Source: CAJQLB01 sp041392065 | GTDB lineage: Bacteria; Bacteroidota; Bacteroidia; Flavobacteriales; Flavobacteriaceae | Length of the DNA stretch: 64,000 bases | Reading direction: 5' to 3' | Assembly: GCA_041392065.1 (NCBI GenBank) | Contig: JAWKMU010000003.1 | Location: 186,001-250,000, forward strand | Shown: piece after piece, positions 34,173 to 42,781 of the stretch | Layout of the letters: each line of letters starts with the position of its first letter | Position numbering within the stretch: the stretch's first letter is position 1 | Notes under the pieces: generated by a model | The model's input: the letters and a program-made list of their open reading frames with translations, nothing else | What the model was told of the DNA's origin: nothing | The model's database searches: none | Position numbers and translations under genes: made by a program

Positions 34173-35072
34173 TTAGCCTTTCCAAGTTGAGATGTCTTTG
34201 TTTAGAAGTTGTTCTAATTTTGATATATCATTAATAAATTCCTCTTTAAGTTTATTTATTTGGTCAATATCTTTATTTAACGGGGTTAAATTTTTTTTTA
34301 TCATCCATTGTTTAAAATTCTGTCTTTTGGTCGTTGGTAAAACCATCTTTAAAAAGGATTTTAAAACACTATCTTTTAGTAACAGTGCATTCAACCATTT
34401 ATTTTTAGGTTTTCCTGAAACATTTTGCCTGTTAAATTGTATTTTATCTATGATAGAGCAATCCCTCTCCAAAAAATTTAACACATCTATTAGTCCTTCT
34501 TTTTTATTGCTAATAAACTCTTCAAAAATAATTACTTTAACATTTGTGAAGTTTTCAATATATGATTTAACTGAATCAAAGTATAACGAGGCTTTTTTGT
34601 ATGCCCAAATAAATTCAAAACCTGCCTCCAATCTTTCGTTTTCTTTTTTCAACCCATCTTCAAAAGAAAGCACTTCCCTATTGTCCCTTATTAGATGGCT
34701 ATAAGCTGAAAACGCCCTTTGAGAAGGATTTCTAAGCATAATAATAATCTTGGGGTCTCCTATTTTTTCTTTTATCTCTGGGATAACAAAATCGTAGTAA
34801 TACAAACTATCTACGCTTGCTTCTCCCTTAATTTGATTTGGTTTTGCATTTTTAAATAATTGCTTATAATCATTAATCTTTTTTATGGCCTTCTTTAGAG
34901 TAAAATCATCACCAGGCCCATTATAGCTTTTTTTTAAAAATTTATAAGTTAAAAATTTTGGTTCTTTAGGGTCAGATATAAAAATGTCGTTATGTTGGCT
35001 TAATGAATGACATAAAGATGTTGTTCCTGATTTTGCAGCACCAACAATTAAAAAATCGGGTAAGTGTCTCAA
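34173..35072 (-). CDS. PAPS-dependent carbohydrate sulfotransferase
   Basis: 299 residues, cytosolic. The PAPS 5'-phosphosulfate loop Lys-Ser-Gly-Thr-Thr-Ser-Leu is at 14-20, and the 3'-phosphate site Arg-Asn-Pro-Ser-Gln-Arg-Ala-Phe-Ser-Ala-Tyr is at 114-124, so both halves of the cofactor site are intact. This is the sulfotransferase fold of heparan sulfate NST and bacterial NodH-like enzymes. It uses PAPS, whose makers CysD, CysN and CysC are encoded upstream in the same run of genes, and it lies next to the flippase gene. It probably sulfates a sugar of the repeat unit before export. The start is a TTG. Confidence 0.9.
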   Translation of the reverse strand: MRHLPDFLIVGAAKSGTTSLCHSLSQHNDIFISDPKEPKFLTYKFLKKSYNGPGDDFTLKKAIKKINDYKQLFKNAKPNQIKGEASVDSLYYYDFVIPEIKEKIGDPKIIIMLRNPSQRAFSAYSHLIRDNREVLSFEDGLKKENERLEAGFEFIWAYKKASLYFDSVKSYIENFTNVKVIIFEEFISNKKEGLIDVLNFLERDCSIIDKIQFNRQNVSGKPKNKWLNALLLKDSVLKSFLKMVLPTTKRQNFKQWMIKKNLTPLNKDIDQINKLKEEFINDISKLEQLLNKDISTWKG

Positions 35073-35081
35073 AATAAATTT

Positions 35082-35618
35082 TTATTGACTTACTAATTCA
35101 TTTAGTAGGGTTTGTCTAACATAAATTAATGGGTTAAAGGGCTTATCTTTAACTTTAGTGGTTTTAAATTTATTTGTTAAGGAGTCTCTTTCAACAAAAA
35201 TATTATGTCCCAAATATGTGTCGTAATTATTTTTGTCCACGACAATTTCCTTAGACCCATAACTAAATGTTATATCCTTAAACTCAATTATATTATCGTT
35301 ATTGTCGCCTAAGTTAATAGAGATATTTCTTGAAAAATTATTTGAATCAAAATAAACTGTGCTTTTTTCATAATTTGTGGTTGGCATAACGTCCTCTACG
35401 AAAAAAATATTCTTTTTTTGGAATTCATCTATTTCAATTCCATTCATCATAAACCTTATTTTATCTGCTTTTTCTATTTTGAAGCTAATCGAAATTCCTA
35501 ATTTTTTTTCGATTTCTACTACATCTGTTTCTGTCTTACTTTCTATGTTTTCAGTATTTTCTTTGCATGAAAAAAAGAATGTTGTTACAAAAAGAATAAA
35601 TAAAATTTTGGTTTTCAT
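35082..35618 (-). CDS. Unknown lipoprotein inside the sulfation operon
   Basis: 178 residues. Signal peptide with lipobox ending at Cys18 (Phe-Phe-Ser-Cys), then a Glu/Thr-rich linker and a mature part with alternating hydrophobic and polar residues suggesting beta structure. I do not recognise a family. It lies 9 bases before the sulfotransferase gene and 19 bases after cysN, so it is co-transcribed with sulfate activation. Being outside the cytosol it cannot take part in PAPS synthesis; a role in binding or placing the sulfated glycan is conceivable but unproven. Confidence 0.75.
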   Translation of the reverse strand: MKTKILFILFVTTFFFSCKENTENIESKTETDVVEIEKKLGISISFKIEKADKIRFMMNGIEIDEFQKKNIFFVEDVMPTTNYEKSTVYFDSNNFSRNISINLGDNNDNIIEFKDITFSYGSKEIVVDKNNYDTYLGHNIFVERDSLTNKFKTTKVKDKPFNPLIYVRQTLLNELVSQ

Positions 35619-35637
35619 ATAATCTATTTTTTACTTG

Positions 35638-36891
35638 TTATACTATCATCCCAGCAGCAACTGTATCATTAGTAGCGTCATCTACTAATATAATACTGCC
35701 TGTGGTTCTGTTTTCTCTATAGTTATCAACCATCAATGGTTTGGTGGTTCTTATTTTTACTTTGGCAATATCGTTCATGTTCAAGTTGATGTCATCAGTT
35801 TTTCTTTCTAAGGTATTAATGTCGAACTTATAAACAACTTCTTTAATCATTGCTTTTTGTTCGTTTGAAGTGTGCTTAATCGTATATTTTGCTCTTGGTC
35901 TTGCGCAATCATTGTGCAGCCAGCAAAGCATAACCTCAATATCTTGTAGTGCATCAGGTTTATTGCTGGAGCGCACAATCATATCACCTCTGCTTATATC
36001 GATATCATCTTCTAAGGTCATTGCTATGGACATTGGCGCATATGCTTCATCTAAATTACCATTAAACGTATCTATTGTTTTTATTTTACTGGTAAACCCA
36101 GAAGGCATAACAGTAACCTCATCACCTGGCCTAAACACACCGCTTGCAACGCGGCCAGCATAACCTCTATAATCTATAAACCCTTCACGTTGTGGTCTTA
36201 AAACGGTTTGTACAGGAAAGCGAGCATCAACTTTGTTTATGTCGCTACTTATGTGCATTGTTTCAAGGGTGTGTAACAAAGGTGCTCCTTGATACCATTT
36301 CATGTTCTCAGAACGATTGACCACATTATCGCCTAATAACGCAGATATAGGTATAAATCGCACGTCTTTTACCAACATCTTAGATGAAAATTCTTCAAAT
36401 TGATTTATCACTCTATTGTAAGCTTCTTCAGAAAAATTAACCAAATCCATCTTATTTACACAAACTATAACGTGCGGTATTTGTAATAAGGAGGCAATGA
36501 AAGAGTGTCGTCTGGTTTGTTCTATTACACCATGACGAGCATCTACTAATATAATAGCCGCATTGGCTGTTGATGCTCCAGTTACCATATTACGTGTGTA
36601 TTGAATATGACCAGGAGTATCGGCAATAATGAATTTGCGTTTGGGTGTTGTAAAATACCTATAAGCAACATCTATAGTAATGCCTTGTTCTCTTTCGTCT
36701 CTTAAGCCGTCTGTAAAAAGCGCTAAATCTACTCCGTTGTGACCCTTTTTTTGGCTTGTTTTTTCAATAGCTTCTAATTGGTCTTCAAAAATTGATTTTG
36801 AGTCGTATAGCAAACGTCCTATTAAGGTGCTTTTCCCATCATCGACACTGCCTGCTGTTGTAAAACGAAGTAATTGATTATTATCAAGCAT
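35638..36891 (-). CDS. cysN: Sulfate adenylyltransferase GTPase subunit
   Basis: 417 residues. An EF-Tu-like GTPase with P-loop Gly-Ser-Val-Asp-Asp-Gly-Lys-Ser (14-21), Asp-Thr-Pro-Gly-His (91-95) and Asn-Lys-Met-Asp (146-149), followed by two beta-barrel domains. With CysD it makes adenylyl sulfate (APS) from ATP and sulfate, driven by GTP. There is no fused APS kinase domain; cysC is separate. It lies 33 bases after cysD. Confidence 0.96.
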   Translation of the reverse strand: MLDNNQLLRFTTAGSVDDGKSTLIGRLLYDSKSIFEDQLEAIEKTSQKKGHNGVDLALFTDGLRDEREQGITIDVAYRYFTTPKRKFIIADTPGHIQYTRNMVTGASTANAAIILVDARHGVIEQTRRHSFIASLLQIPHVIVCVNKMDLVNFSEEAYNRVINQFEEFSSKMLVKDVRFIPISALLGDNVVNRSENMKWYQGAPLLHTLETMHISSDINKVDARFPVQTVLRPQREGFIDYRGYAGRVASGVFRPGDEVTVMPSGFTSKIKTIDTFNGNLDEAYAPMSIAMTLEDDIDISRGDMIVRSSNKPDALQDIEVMLCWLHNDCARPRAKYTIKHTSNEQKAMIKEVVYKFDINTLERKTDDINLNMNDIAKVKIRTTKPLMVDNYRENRTTGSIILVDDATNDTVAAGMIV

Positions 36892-36924
36892 TTGATTTTG
36901 TTTACTATTGTTGATGAATTAAAA

Positions 36925-37830
36925 TTAGAAATATCCTTGTTTTTTTCTGTCTTCCATTGAGGTTTCAGATCGTTTGTCGTCACTTCTGTTGCCTCGTTCA
37001 GTTTGTCTCATCCCAGAAACTTCATCCGTAATTTTTTCTAAGGTATCTGCATCAGATTCTATTCCTCCTGTGATGGTAATATCTCCTAAAGTTCTGAATC
37101 TTATCTTTTTTGTGACTAAGTTTTCGTGTTCTTCTAAAATTAAAAACTCAGAATTAGGTATCCAAGAGTCTTGCCTCCACACAACTTCTCTTTCATGGGC
37201 AAAATATAAAGATGGTATTGAGATGTTTTCTCTGTTTATATAATTCCACACATCCATTTCGGTCCAATTGCTAATAGGAAAAACCCTAAAATGCTCGCCT
37301 TCAAAGTGTTTGCCGTTAAAAATATTCCACAATTCTGGTCTTTGGTTTTTAGGATCCCATTGACCAAAATCATCTCTATGGGAAAAAAACCGCTCTTTTG
37401 CACGAGCTTTTTCTTCGTCACGTCGTCCTCCTCCAATAGCACAATCTATTTTATTGGCTTCAATTGTATCTAGTAAAGTGGTTATTTGTAATGCATTACG
37501 TGTTGCGTTTTTTCCTCTTTCTTCTGCTACTCTTCCTTGATCTATAGATTGTTGTACAGATCCTATAATTAGGTCAACGCCAAGCTCTTTAACAATATTG
37601 TCTCTAAAATTTATAGTTTCAGGGAAATTGTGTCCAGTGTCTACATGCATCAATTGAAATGGTATTTTTGAAGGGAAAAAGGCTTTTTTGGCAAGATGCG
37701 TTACTACGATGGAGTCTTTTCCTCCTGAAAATAAAATTACAGGATTTTGAAACTGAGCCCAAACCTCACGTAAAACAAAAATTGCCTCACTTTCTAACTC
37801 GTCTAAATAATTTAAATAATACTTACTCAT
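36925..37830 (-). CDS. cysD: Sulfate adenylyltransferase subunit 2
   Basis: 301 residues, normal length. An ATP pyrophosphatase-type domain with the PP-loop Ser-Gly-Gly-Lys-Asp-Ser at 35-40, and the conserved Gly-Gly-Arg-Arg-Asp-Glu-Glu-Lys-Ala-Arg-Ala-Lys-Glu-Arg segment near 154-167. It adenylates sulfate together with CysN. Its start overlaps the end of cysC by 8 bases. Confidence 0.96.
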   Translation of the reverse strand: MSKYYLNYLDELESEAIFVLREVWAQFQNPVILFSGGKDSIVVTHLAKKAFFPSKIPFQLMHVDTGHNFPETINFRDNIVKELGVDLIIGSVQQSIDQGRVAEERGKNATRNALQITTLLDTIEANKIDCAIGGGRRDEEKARAKERFFSHRDDFGQWDPKNQRPELWNIFNGKHFEGEHFRVFPISNWTEMDVWNYINRENISIPSLYFAHEREVVWRQDSWIPNSEFLILEEHENLVTKKIRFRTLGDITITGGIESDADTLEKITDEVSGMRQTERGNRSDDKRSETSMEDRKKQGYF

Positions 37831-38431
37831 TACTGTTTATATACAATCTTGGTGTTATATAATCTACAATTCGTTGCGCTGCGGCTTCTACTGACTCTGT
37901 TTCTGTTTTTATTTCAATGTCTGGATTTTCAGGTGCTTCATAAGGCGATGTAATCCCTGTCATATTCTTAATTTCACCTGCTCTGGCTTTTTTGTAAAGC
38001 CCTTTTACATCGCGACGTTCACATTCGTCAATACTCGTGTTTATATAAATCTCGACAAAGTTAACATCTTTGACAATATTTTTTATGTTATATCTGTCTT
38101 TTTTGTAAGGAGAAACAAATGCTGCAAGCGTTACCAAACCAGCATCTATCATTAAATTTGCTATTTCTGCAATTCTGCGAATATTTTCAGTTCTGTCTTT
38201 TGGAGTAAAAGTTAAATCTTTATTGATTCCTTTTCTAATATTGTCACCATCTAAGGTGTAGGTTTTAACGCCTTTTTTAAATAGTTTCTGCTCTACTACA
38301 TTTGCTATGGTAGACTTACCAGAACCTGATAGACCTGTAAACCATAACAAAAAAGAATTGTGTTCATTTAAAGCTCGTCTATCATTTACTGATATTTGAT
38401 AGTTATGGGGAACAATATTGTTTTTTTTCAT
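37823..38431 (-). CDS. cysC: Adenylylsulfate kinase
   Basis: 202 residues. The P-loop Gly-Leu-Ser-Gly-Ser-Gly-Lys-Ser-Thr is at 33-41, followed by Asp-Gly-Asp-Asn-Ile-Arg (61-66), which binds APS, and Phe-Val-Ser-Pro-Tyr (about 104-108). It phosphorylates APS to PAPS. In this operon PAPS would feed the sulfotransferase, as no PAPS reductase gene is present in the window. It overlaps cysD by 8 bases and follows the DUF2061 gene by 3. Confidence 0.96.
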   Translation of the reverse strand: MKKNNIVPHNYQISVNDRRALNEHNSFLLWFTGLSGSGKSTIANVVEQKLFKKGVKTYTLDGDNIRKGINKDLTFTPKDRTENIRRIAEIANLMIDAGLVTLAAFVSPYKKDRYNIKNIVKDVNFVEIYINTSIDECERRDVKGLYKKARAGEIKNMTGITSPYEAPENPDIEIKTETESVEAAAQRIVDYITPRLYINSNE

Positions 38432-38434
38432 TGA

Positions 38435-38863
38435 TTAACCATTTTTTCTATGTGCTAAACCAAAATTAATTTTATACCATACTCTCTCATGAAAGTAATA
38501 TAACAACATTTTACTAATTACCTCTGCAAAACCAATTTTTAATCCTGTTAATGGATCTCCAGAGATTAGCCAAGCGAGCAGCATAGTGTCTAAAGTACCT
38601 ATTAATCTCCATGTGAATGTTTTGGCAATATGTCGCTTGCGACTCTCTAAAACATGTCCTTCTTTGGTAAGGTTTATTTTAAACCAAGCTCTTTCATGAA
38701 AATAATAAAGAACCATTTTTGTAATGACTTCTGCCAAACCAATTTTTAGCCCAATTGTAGGGCTTCCTGAAATAAACCAAGACAAAAGTATGGTGTCTAA
38801 GGTGCCAACTGCTCTCCAAGTGATTGCTTTTGCTATGTGTCTTTTATGAGAGTTGTCTTTCAT
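38435..38863 (-). CDS. Tandem DUF2061 membrane protein
   Basis: 142 residues made of two copies of one unit, at about 7-64 and 76-134. Each starts Lys-Arg-His-Ile-Ala-Lys, continues with Thr-Trp-Arg and Gly-Thr-Leu-Asp-Thr, holds two short hydrophobic stretches, and ends Leu-Tyr-Tyr-Phe-His-Glu-Arg. This is the DUF2061 domain, found next to sulfate-activation genes in several bacteria. A membrane role in sulfate uptake or organisation of the pathway is inference. It overlaps the end of cysQ by 20 bases. Confidence 0.88.
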   Translation of the reverse strand: MKDNSHKRHIAKAITWRAVGTLDTILLSWFISGSPTIGLKIGLAEVITKMVLYYFHERAWFKINLTKEGHVLESRKRHIAKTFTWRLIGTLDTMLLAWLISGDPLTGLKIGFAEVISKMLLYYFHERVWYKINFGLAHRKNG

Positions 38864-39665
38864 TATTTGAGACTAAAAACCAAGGGTTTAATAAATTTTC
38901 TTTGTTGTAAGATAAGGCTTTGTTTGTTTCTTTTGAAATTACATGTATCCCAACAGCATTGCATATTGCTTGACCAGCAGCTGTGTCCCATTCCATAGTT
39001 GGTGCATAGCGTGGGTAAATATCAGCATTTCCTTCTGCAACCAGACAAAACTTTAAAGAGCTTCCTTTTGAAACAATTTCGACATCGTTCCCTTGCTTTT
39101 TTAGTTTATCAATAAAATTTAATGTGTCTTGATTCATATGTGAACGACTGCCAACTACTTGAACGGTTTCAGAATTTGATACTTTAGGGTTTAAAGGCTT
39201 TATTTCTTTTTCAATATCTTCTAAAGAACTATTATGCGTTTTTAAATAGGCTTTAAAGGCTTTATTATTTTTAACATCTGCAAAGTATATGGTCTTAGTA
39301 GCTGGAGCATAAATAACTCCTAATACAGGTATTCCTTTTTTAACTAAAGCTATGTTTACGGTAAATTCGCCATTTCTTTTAATAAATTCTTTAGTTCCAT
39401 CAACAGGGTCTACTATCCAACATGTATTCCATTGCTTGCGTACGGAATATTCTATCTGTTTGTTTTCTTCACTAATAATAGGAATATTAGTTGGAACCAA
39501 AAACGTGTTAATAATGTTATTTGCGTTTTTATCGGCTTGTGTTAAGGGTGATTTGTCGTCTTTGTATTCTACCTCGACAACTGAATCATAAATGTTCATT
39601 ATTTCCTTGCCAGCGGCCAACGAAGCTTTTATGGCAATTGCTAAATTTTTATCGGTTTCTAACAT
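38844..39665 (-). CDS. cysQ: 3'(2'),5'-bisphosphate nucleotidase
   Basis: 273 residues from the ATG at 39665 (a TTG three codons earlier is less likely). An inositol monophosphatase-like fold with the metal-binding motif Asp-Pro-Val-Asp-Gly-Thr-Lys-Glu-Phe near 83-91 and Glu-Trp-Asp-Thr-Ala-Ala-Gly near 224-230. CysQ degrades PAP, the inhibitory by-product of sulfotransferases, to AMP. Its presence completes the PAPS cycle. It overlaps the end of fcl by 17 bases. Confidence 0.93.
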   Translation of the reverse strand: MLETDKNLAIAIKASLAAGKEIMNIYDSVVEVEYKDDKSPLTQADKNANNIINTFLVPTNIPIISEENKQIEYSVRKQWNTCWIVDPVDGTKEFIKRNGEFTVNIALVKKGIPVLGVIYAPATKTIYFADVKNNKAFKAYLKTHNSSLEDIEKEIKPLNPKVSNSETVQVVGSRSHMNQDTLNFIDKLKKQGNDVEIVSKGSSLKFCLVAEGNADIYPRYAPTMEWDTAAGQAICNAVGIHVISKETNKALSYNKENLLNPWFLVSNNERQLS

Positions 39666-40698
39666 ACCAATCAAACATTGTTTTTATACCTTCATCTAAT
39701 TCTACTTTATGTTTCCAACCCAAACTATGAAGCTTTGAAACATCAGTCAGCTTTTTTATAGTGCCATCTGGTTTGTTGGAGTTAAAGTTTAAATTACCCT
39801 GAAAACCTACTATGTCTTTAATTTTATAAGCTAATTCTTTTATTGAAATATCTTTACCTGTTCCAATATTAATATGTGTGTTTCTAATTTCTGTTTGTCC
39901 TGAATAAAAAGTGTCTTTAAAGTCTCTTTTTTCCATAATATAAACGCAGGCATCTGCCATGTCTTCAGACCATAGGAATTCTCGCATTGGTTTACCTGTT
40001 CCCCATATTTCTACATCGCTCTCTGAAACGCCAAATTTTTGTAAATATGCTTTAGCTTCGTTATATGTTTTAAAACCAGTGTTCTTTAGAATTTCATCTT
40101 GATTGTTTTCGCTTAACAGTTTTGCTAAATAAATTTTTCTGATAAGAGCTGGCAACACATGAGATTTTTCTAAATCGAAATTATCATTTGGTCCATATAG
40201 GTTTGTTGGCATTACAGAAATAAAGTTGGTTCCAAATTGTAGGTTGTAGCTTTCACACATTTTTATTCCTGCAATTTTAGCAATAGCATATGGTTCATTG
40301 GTGTATTCTAAAGTATCTGTTAAAAGATACTCTTCTTTCATTGGTTGCGGAGCGTTTTTAGGATAAATACATGTGCTTCCTAAAAACAAAAGCTTTTTTA
40401 CTTTATTTAGATAGCTGTGGTGAATAACATTGTTCTGAATCATTAGATTGTTGTAAATAAAGTCTGCTCTATAAACATTATTTGCAACAATGCCTCCAAC
40501 TTTAGCTGCTGCCAAGAAAACGAATTCTGGTTTTTCGTTTTTAAAAAATAAGGAAACCTCTGTTTGGTTGGTAAGGTCTAACTCTTTGTGAGTTCGAGTT
40601 ATAATATTGGAATAGCCTTTAGATTGAAGATTTTCTAATATGGCGCTGCCAACAAGACCTCTATGTCCTGCAACGTATATTTTAGAATCTTTTTGCAT
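39649..40698 (-). CDS. fcl: GDP-L-fucose synthase
   Basis: 349 residues from the ATG at 40698, which is 4 bases after the gmd stop; an upstream frame overlapping gmd is possible but unlikely. The NADP motif Gly-His-Arg-Gly-Leu-Val-Gly (11-17) and the Tyr-Ala-Ile-Ala-Lys catalytic pair are present, with Gly-Ser-Thr-Cys-Ile-Tyr-Pro before it. It converts GDP-4-keto-6-deoxymannose to GDP-L-fucose. The protein is about 35 residues longer than in E. coli owing to an insertion near residues 180-210, common in Bacteroidota. Confidence 0.94.
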   Translation of the reverse strand: MQKDSKIYVAGHRGLVGSAILENLQSKGYSNIITRTHKELDLTNQTEVSLFFKNEKPEFVFLAAAKVGGIVANNVYRADFIYNNLMIQNNVIHHSYLNKVKKLLFLGSTCIYPKNAPQPMKEEYLLTDTLEYTNEPYAIAKIAGIKMCESYNLQFGTNFISVMPTNLYGPNDNFDLEKSHVLPALIRKIYLAKLLSENNQDEILKNTGFKTYNEAKAYLQKFGVSESDVEIWGTGKPMREFLWSEDMADACVYIMEKRDFKDTFYSGQTEIRNTHINIGTGKDISIKELAYKIKDIVGFQGNLNFNSNKPDGTIKKLTDVSKLHSLGWKHKVELDEGIKTMFDWYVRNR

Positions 40699-40702
40699 GT
40701 TT

Positions 40703-41821
40703 CTATTCGAAGTAGTTTTTGATTCTATATCCTCCATCTTGAAGGTATTGTTGTTTTTTCATCAACTTAATATCGCTGCCCATCATATCTTCTATTAAAC
40801 CTTCTAAATCATACTCAGGCACCCAACCTAACTTTATTCTGGCTTTAGTAGCATCGCCAATGAGCAGGTCAACTTCTGTAGGTCTAAAATATTTTTCGTC
40901 TACTACTACAACTTCTTTTCCTATTTCTAATTGATAATCAGGATTAGAGCATTTTGCAACAAAGCCCTTTTCGTCAGAGCCTTCTCCTTTAAAATCCAAG
41001 TCTATGCCAACATGTGAAAAGCACATTCTAACAAAATCTCTAACCGTTGTGGTTTTCCCAGTGGCAATTACCCAATCTTCTGGTTCATCAGCCTGAAGAA
41101 TCATCCACATCATTTTTATATAATCTTTGGCGTGTCCCCAATCTCTTTGGGCATCAAGGTTGCCTAAATAGACTTTGTCTTGTAGTCCTAATGCAATTCT
41201 GGAAGTTGCTCTTGTTATTTTTCTGGTTACAAAAGTTTCGCCTCTTATTGGTGACTCGTGATTAAACAAAATACCATTACAAGCATAAATGCCATAAGCT
41301 TCACGATAGTTTACAGTAATCCAATATGCATACATTTTTGCAACAGCATAAGGACTTCTTGGGTAAAATGGAGTGGTTTCAGTTTGAGGGACTTCTTGTA
41401 CTTTTCCATAAAGCTCAGAAGTTGATGCTTGGTAAATTCTGGTTTTCTTTTCTAGCCCAAGTATTCTAACAGCCTCTAATATTCTTAATGTACCTATACC
41501 ATCTGCGTTGGCTGTATATTCTGGCGTTTCAAAAGAAACATGGACATGGCTCATTGCAGCTAAGTTATATATCTCATCTGGTTGGATTTCTTGAACAAGT
41601 CGAATAAGATTTGTGCTATCAGTTAAATCTCCATAATGCAAGAAAAAATTACGGTTTTCTTCATGAGGATCTTGATAAAGATGGTCTATTCTGTCTGTGT
41701 TAAACAATGAAGATCTTCTTTTTAAACCGTGAACTTCGTATCCCTTTTTTAAGAGAAATTCACTAAGATATGCTCCATCTTGCCCTGTCACACCTGTTAT
41801 TAAGGCTATTTTTTTTTGCAT
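40703..41821 (-). CDS. gmd: GDP-mannose 4,6-dehydratase
   Basis: 372 residues. Gly-Val-Thr-Gly-Gln-Asp-Gly-Ala-Tyr (10-18) binds NADP, and Ser-Pro-Tyr-Ala-Val-Ala-Lys carries the catalytic Tyr and Lys; Ser-Thr-Ser-Glu-Leu-Tyr-Gly precedes it. It makes the precursor of GDP-fucose. The start is set at 41821 because the longer frame begins inside the promoter at 41870-41877. It is first in a run of fifteen tightly packed minus-strand genes that ends at 27308. Confidence 0.97.
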   Translation of the reverse strand: MQKKIALITGVTGQDGAYLSEFLLKKGYEVHGLKRRSSLFNTDRIDHLYQDPHEENRNFFLHYGDLTDSTNLIRLVQEIQPDEIYNLAAMSHVHVSFETPEYTANADGIGTLRILEAVRILGLEKKTRIYQASTSELYGKVQEVPQTETTPFYPRSPYAVAKMYAYWITVNYREAYGIYACNGILFNHESPIRGETFVTRKITRATSRIALGLQDKVYLGNLDAQRDWGHAKDYIKMMWMILQADEPEDWVIATGKTTTVRDFVRMCFSHVGIDLDFKGEGSDEKGFVAKCSNPDYQLEIGKEVVVVDEKYFRPTEVDLLIGDATKARIKLGWVPEYDLEGLIEDMMGSDIKLMKKQQYLQDGGYRIKNYFE

Positions 41822-41869
41822 TAGTCGAGTGTTTTTACTTAATCTGATGAGATTAAAGTTTTCAATCTG

Positions 41870-41899
41870 CAAAGGTAATGCTTTTGGCTATTATTACAA
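41870..41899 (-). promoter_or_regulatory. Promoter of the fucose-sulfation operon (TTG-N19-TACCTTTG)
   Basis: On the minus strand TTG (41897-41899) is followed after exactly 19 bases by TACCTTTG (41870-41877), a perfect Bacteroidota promoter. The gmd ATG lies 48 bases further on. It is the best promoter match in the polysaccharide locus, and no equal match was found in the gaps between the following genes. Confidence 0.85.
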
Positions 41900-41935
41900 G
41901 TAAAATACTCGTGGTTTAGAAAATGTTAAGCTATT

Positions 41936-42781
41936 TTATATGTCAGTCAATGTTTTTTTAAGGCTATCTTCCCAAAATGGGATGTTATTAAAAATTGTTT
42001 GAGTTTTAGAAACGTCCAGTACACTATAAAGTGGTCGTTTGGCTATAGTTTTGAAATTCTCTGTTGGTTTTATATTGTCTGTACTATAACCAAATTGCTG
42101 GGCGATTTCGATTGCATAGTCATACCATGTTGTTTTTCCTTGAGCACTAAAATGATACGTTCCGTATAATGTTATTCTCTTTTTTATTAAAAAAATTAGA
42201 AACTCTGCTAAATCAGTACAACTTGTCGGCGTTCCTTGCTGGGATTTTACAACGTTTAAATTTTCGTCTTTTTTTAATTTTTGAATTATTGCTTTGAGAA
42301 AATTGCTGCCAAATTTAGAGTACAACCACGATGTTCTAATAATAAAATATTTAACCAATTCTTGCTTAACATATTCTTCTCCAAGAAGTTTTGATTTGCC
42401 ATATTGATTTATAGGATTGGTCTTATCGTCTTCTTTATAAGGTTTTGTTTGTGTGCCATCAAAAACATAATCGGTAGAAATATGAATAAGTATTGTATTT
42501 GTGTCTTTACAAATTTTAGCTAAGTTTTTAACCGCTTCTGCATTAATTTTAAATGCAAAATCAGATTCTAATTCCGCTTTTTCCACGTTAGTGTAAGCAG
42601 CACAATTAATGCAATAATCAAAATTATTAGAGAGGTTATTTTTTATGTCTTCAGCAGATGTTATGTCTAATTCTTTCCTAGTCGTAAAAGTGAATTTTAT
42701 GCTTTTGTGTTTTATGGAAAGTTCTTCTAGTGTTTTACCTAATTGCCCATTTGAGCCTATAACCAATACCTTTAAGTTCAT
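41936..42781 (-). CDS. rfbD: dTDP-4-dehydrorhamnose reductase
   Basis: 281 residues. The N-terminal Gly-Ser-Asn-Gly-Gln-Leu-Gly motif (8-14) binds NADPH, Ser-Thr-Asp-Tyr-Val-Phe-Asp-Gly and Tyr-Gly-Lys-Ser-Lys are the active-site segments. It performs the last step of dTDP-L-rhamnose synthesis. Its start shares 4 bases with the rfbC stop. It is the last gene of the unit that starts at DUF6909, followed by the gmd promoter. Confidence 0.95.
   Translation of the reverse strand: MNLKVLVIGSNGQLGKTLEELSIKHKSIKFTFTTRKELDITSAEDIKNNLSNNFDYCINCAAYTNVEKAELESDFAFKINAEAVKNLAKICKDTNTILIHISTDYVFDGTQTKPYKEDDKTNPINQYGKSKLLGEEYVKQELVKYFIIRTSWLYSKFGSNFLKAIIQKLKKDENLNVVKSQQGTPTSCTDLAEFLIFLIKKRITLYGTYHFSAQGKTTWYDYAIEIAQQFGYSTDNIKPTENFKTIAKRPLYSVLDVSKTQTIFNNIPFWEDSLKKTLTDI

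Noticed and set aside
35638..39665. cysDNC-cysQ as an ordinary assimilatory sulfate reduction operon
   Set aside because: No PAPS/APS reductase, sulfite reductase or siroheme gene is present, and a sulfotransferase is in the same run of genes.
41822..41872. Longer N-terminus of Gmd
   Set aside because: The frame begins inside the promoter box and adds residues not seen in the family.
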